From Aplectana chamaeleonis (Eukaryota > Nematoda > Chromadorea > Rhabditida > Cosmocercidae): a stretch of DNA of 64,000 nt. Both the position numbers and the translations under genes were made by a program. Positions 62,790 through 64,000 of the stretch are shown here, piece after piece. The notes beneath the pieces were generated by a model. It was not told the origin of the DNA. It was given only the letters and a program-made list of their open reading frames with translations, and ran no database searches. The DNA is taken from NCBI GenBank assembly GCA_029168955.1, contig JAPDOI010001721.1, positions 85,374-149,373 of the forward strand, read 5' to 3'. Position 1 is the stretch's first letter; each line of letters begins with the position of its first letter.

Positions 62790-63777
62790 GATTGTGGAGC
62801 CATCTAAAGGCCAATTCAACTGGGCACATTTGATGGTACCTGAGACGAAGGAGTTATTCCAAATGGCACTGTCGAATCGGTTTGCGCTGTTGGCAGACGA
62901 TACATCTGTGGATGAACAAGAACAGCAGATAGCAGCCACCATCGTGGAATGTGCAGAGCCACTTTGTCCTGCCACTCGTAAGCGAATCCAGCCATGGATA
63001 TCAGATGAATCCATACATCTCATAGAAGAAAGGAAGAAAGCGAAATTGACCGATTTCGATCGATATCGTCAGCTCTGTAGAGAGCTTCGTTGCAGATTGA
63101 AAATGGAACGAGAGTCGTATTGGAATAAGGTGGCTGCTGATTTGGAGGATTCTGCGGGCAGGCATGATTATCGAACTCTCTATCGGACACTCAAGCGGCT
63201 CAGAGGAAGATCGAAACCAACTAGCGATAGTATCAGGAATGCAGATGGGTCATTCGTGCGCTTTGTGGACGAGCGCCTCCGTCGATGGAGACAGTTCTTC
63301 AGTGAACTATACAGTCATGAAGCGCCGCAAGGACCGCTTGTCGAGCCACCGCTAGTTGAAGCGGCCGGAGATGCAGTTCTCGACGCAGAACCCACTGTAG
63401 ATGAACTAACGGCAGCGATAAAGTCACTGAAAAACGGCAGAGCGTCAGGAGTGGACAAAATCACTGCGGAAGCCATCAAGGCTGGCGGAGACGTCTTGCT
63501 GCGCCAACTTCATCGGCTGATTACTCTTATCTGGCAGTCTGAGAAAATACCAGCTACCTGGAAACGTGCCACAATCGTGCCCATACACAAGAAGGGTGAT
63601 GCTAGAGACTGCAAAAATTACCGAGGGATCAGTCTGTTGTCTATCGTTGGCAAAGTCTTCATGAGGGTTATTCAGAACAGTCTTCGGCGTCATCGTGAGC
63701 AAACAAGTCGTGAAGAACAGGCGGGGTTCCGGCCCGAAGAAGCTGCAGTGATCAGATCTTCGCACTTCGACAGCTAA
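62539..63777 (+). pseudogene. RTE endonuclease end and reverse transcriptase (copy 2)
   Basis: From about residue 17 the frame is the real one: RRKHQLTWRNPSGRDVGSLD, YVLMSSRFRSSLKDVRAM and GSDHYLL complete the endonuclease. The linker follows, then RT: LKNGRASGVDKITAEAIKAG, PATWKRATIVPIHKKGD, CKNYRGISLLSIVGKVFMRV and REEQAGFRP. A frame break near 63750 follows; 63800-64000 then reads RFVITFIDFKPAFDCIDRPA. It is 412 codons open, the second longest in the window. Confidence 0.82.
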
Positions 63778-64000
63778 TGGAAGGAAGAGAATTCGCTCTG
63801 GGAAGCGCTTCGTTATTACATTTATAGACTTCAAACCTGCGTTCGATTGTATTGACAGGCCGGCGCTGTGGAGAGCACTTGAAAGCGAGCACATACCGAG
63901 CAAGATAGTCAAGCTCCTCCAGGAAACGTACGAAGGGTCTACGAGATCCGTACGCATTGGGGATCAGCTGTCCGAGGTGTTTGCCGTTACCGCTGGAGTT

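Larger units (their letters stand above)
61820..64000 (+). mobile_element. RTE-clade LINE, 5' and middle part, runs off the window (copy 2)
   Basis: From a GGAGGAGGGTTGGCCCC-type leader at about 61835 into an endonuclease-RT. Coding details in the next two entries. A frame change near 62590 and another near 63760 interrupt the protein. The last bases read FIDFKPAFDCID and further RT to the window end. It is a different element from copy 1, with diverged sequence. Confidence 0.85.

Overview
This window is nuclear DNA from a multicellular animal, most likely a clade V (strongylid, hookworm-like) nematode. The grounds are: spliced genes with GT..AG introns of 1.4 to 10 kb; a Sar1 protein very close to the Caenorhabditis one; RTE, Jockey/CR1-like and CR1 LINE families; a mariner; a BEL/Pao gag fragment of nematode type; and dense AT-rich and palindromic MITE repeats. 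The species call is an inference. There is no sign of bacterial operons, CRISPR or phage.

Only two ordinary host genes can be supported. The first is a plus-strand Sar1 GTPase (COPII coat assembly). Five exons are readable at 10183-10302, 20662-20727, 25004-25128, 26553-26664 and 32094-32209, with matching splice phases and a stop at 32207-32209. The exon(s) for the first ~15-20 residues were not found and are probably further upstream. The second is the 3' end of a minus-strand 1-Cys peroxiredoxin (PRDX6 type), exons 56221-56269 and 56007-56162.

Nearly everything else is transposon debris, much of it nested. Region 1.3-4.7 kb is a frameshifted RTE LINE. Regions 5.6-8.8, 10.9-15.0, 17.7-19.05, 26.8-31.1 and 31.6 kb hold copies of a LINE family with an N-terminal PHD-like zinc finger, an endonuclease and a reverse transcriptase. 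At 11-15 kb one such LINE has been hit by two other LINEs, each with a visible target-site duplication (TSD). Region 21.0-21.95 kb has a BEL/Pao gag zinc-knuckle fragment between ~140 bp direct repeats. Region 22.7-24.8 kb is a foldback element holding a deleted mariner with unusually long inverted ends.

From 33 to 55 kb the window is a patchwork of nested non-autonomous DNA elements: TTAA-target MITEs, hAT-type elements with 8-bp duplications, TA-target palindromes, arrays of TTCGAATA-type and GTTACNTGTAAC-type repeats, and a 2.8-kb minisatellite of a 42-bp unit with the palindrome TGACGTCA in most units. The end (61.07-64.0 kb) has a 5'-truncated minus-strand CR1 LINE next to a second plus-strand RTE element that runs off the window.

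The most useful new observations are the independent MITE families that insert at TTAA, two of them shown by reconstructed empty sites (one in a paralogous repeat, one by a LINE reading frame), the exact nesting order of several elements, and two short hAT elements with perfect 8-bp duplications.
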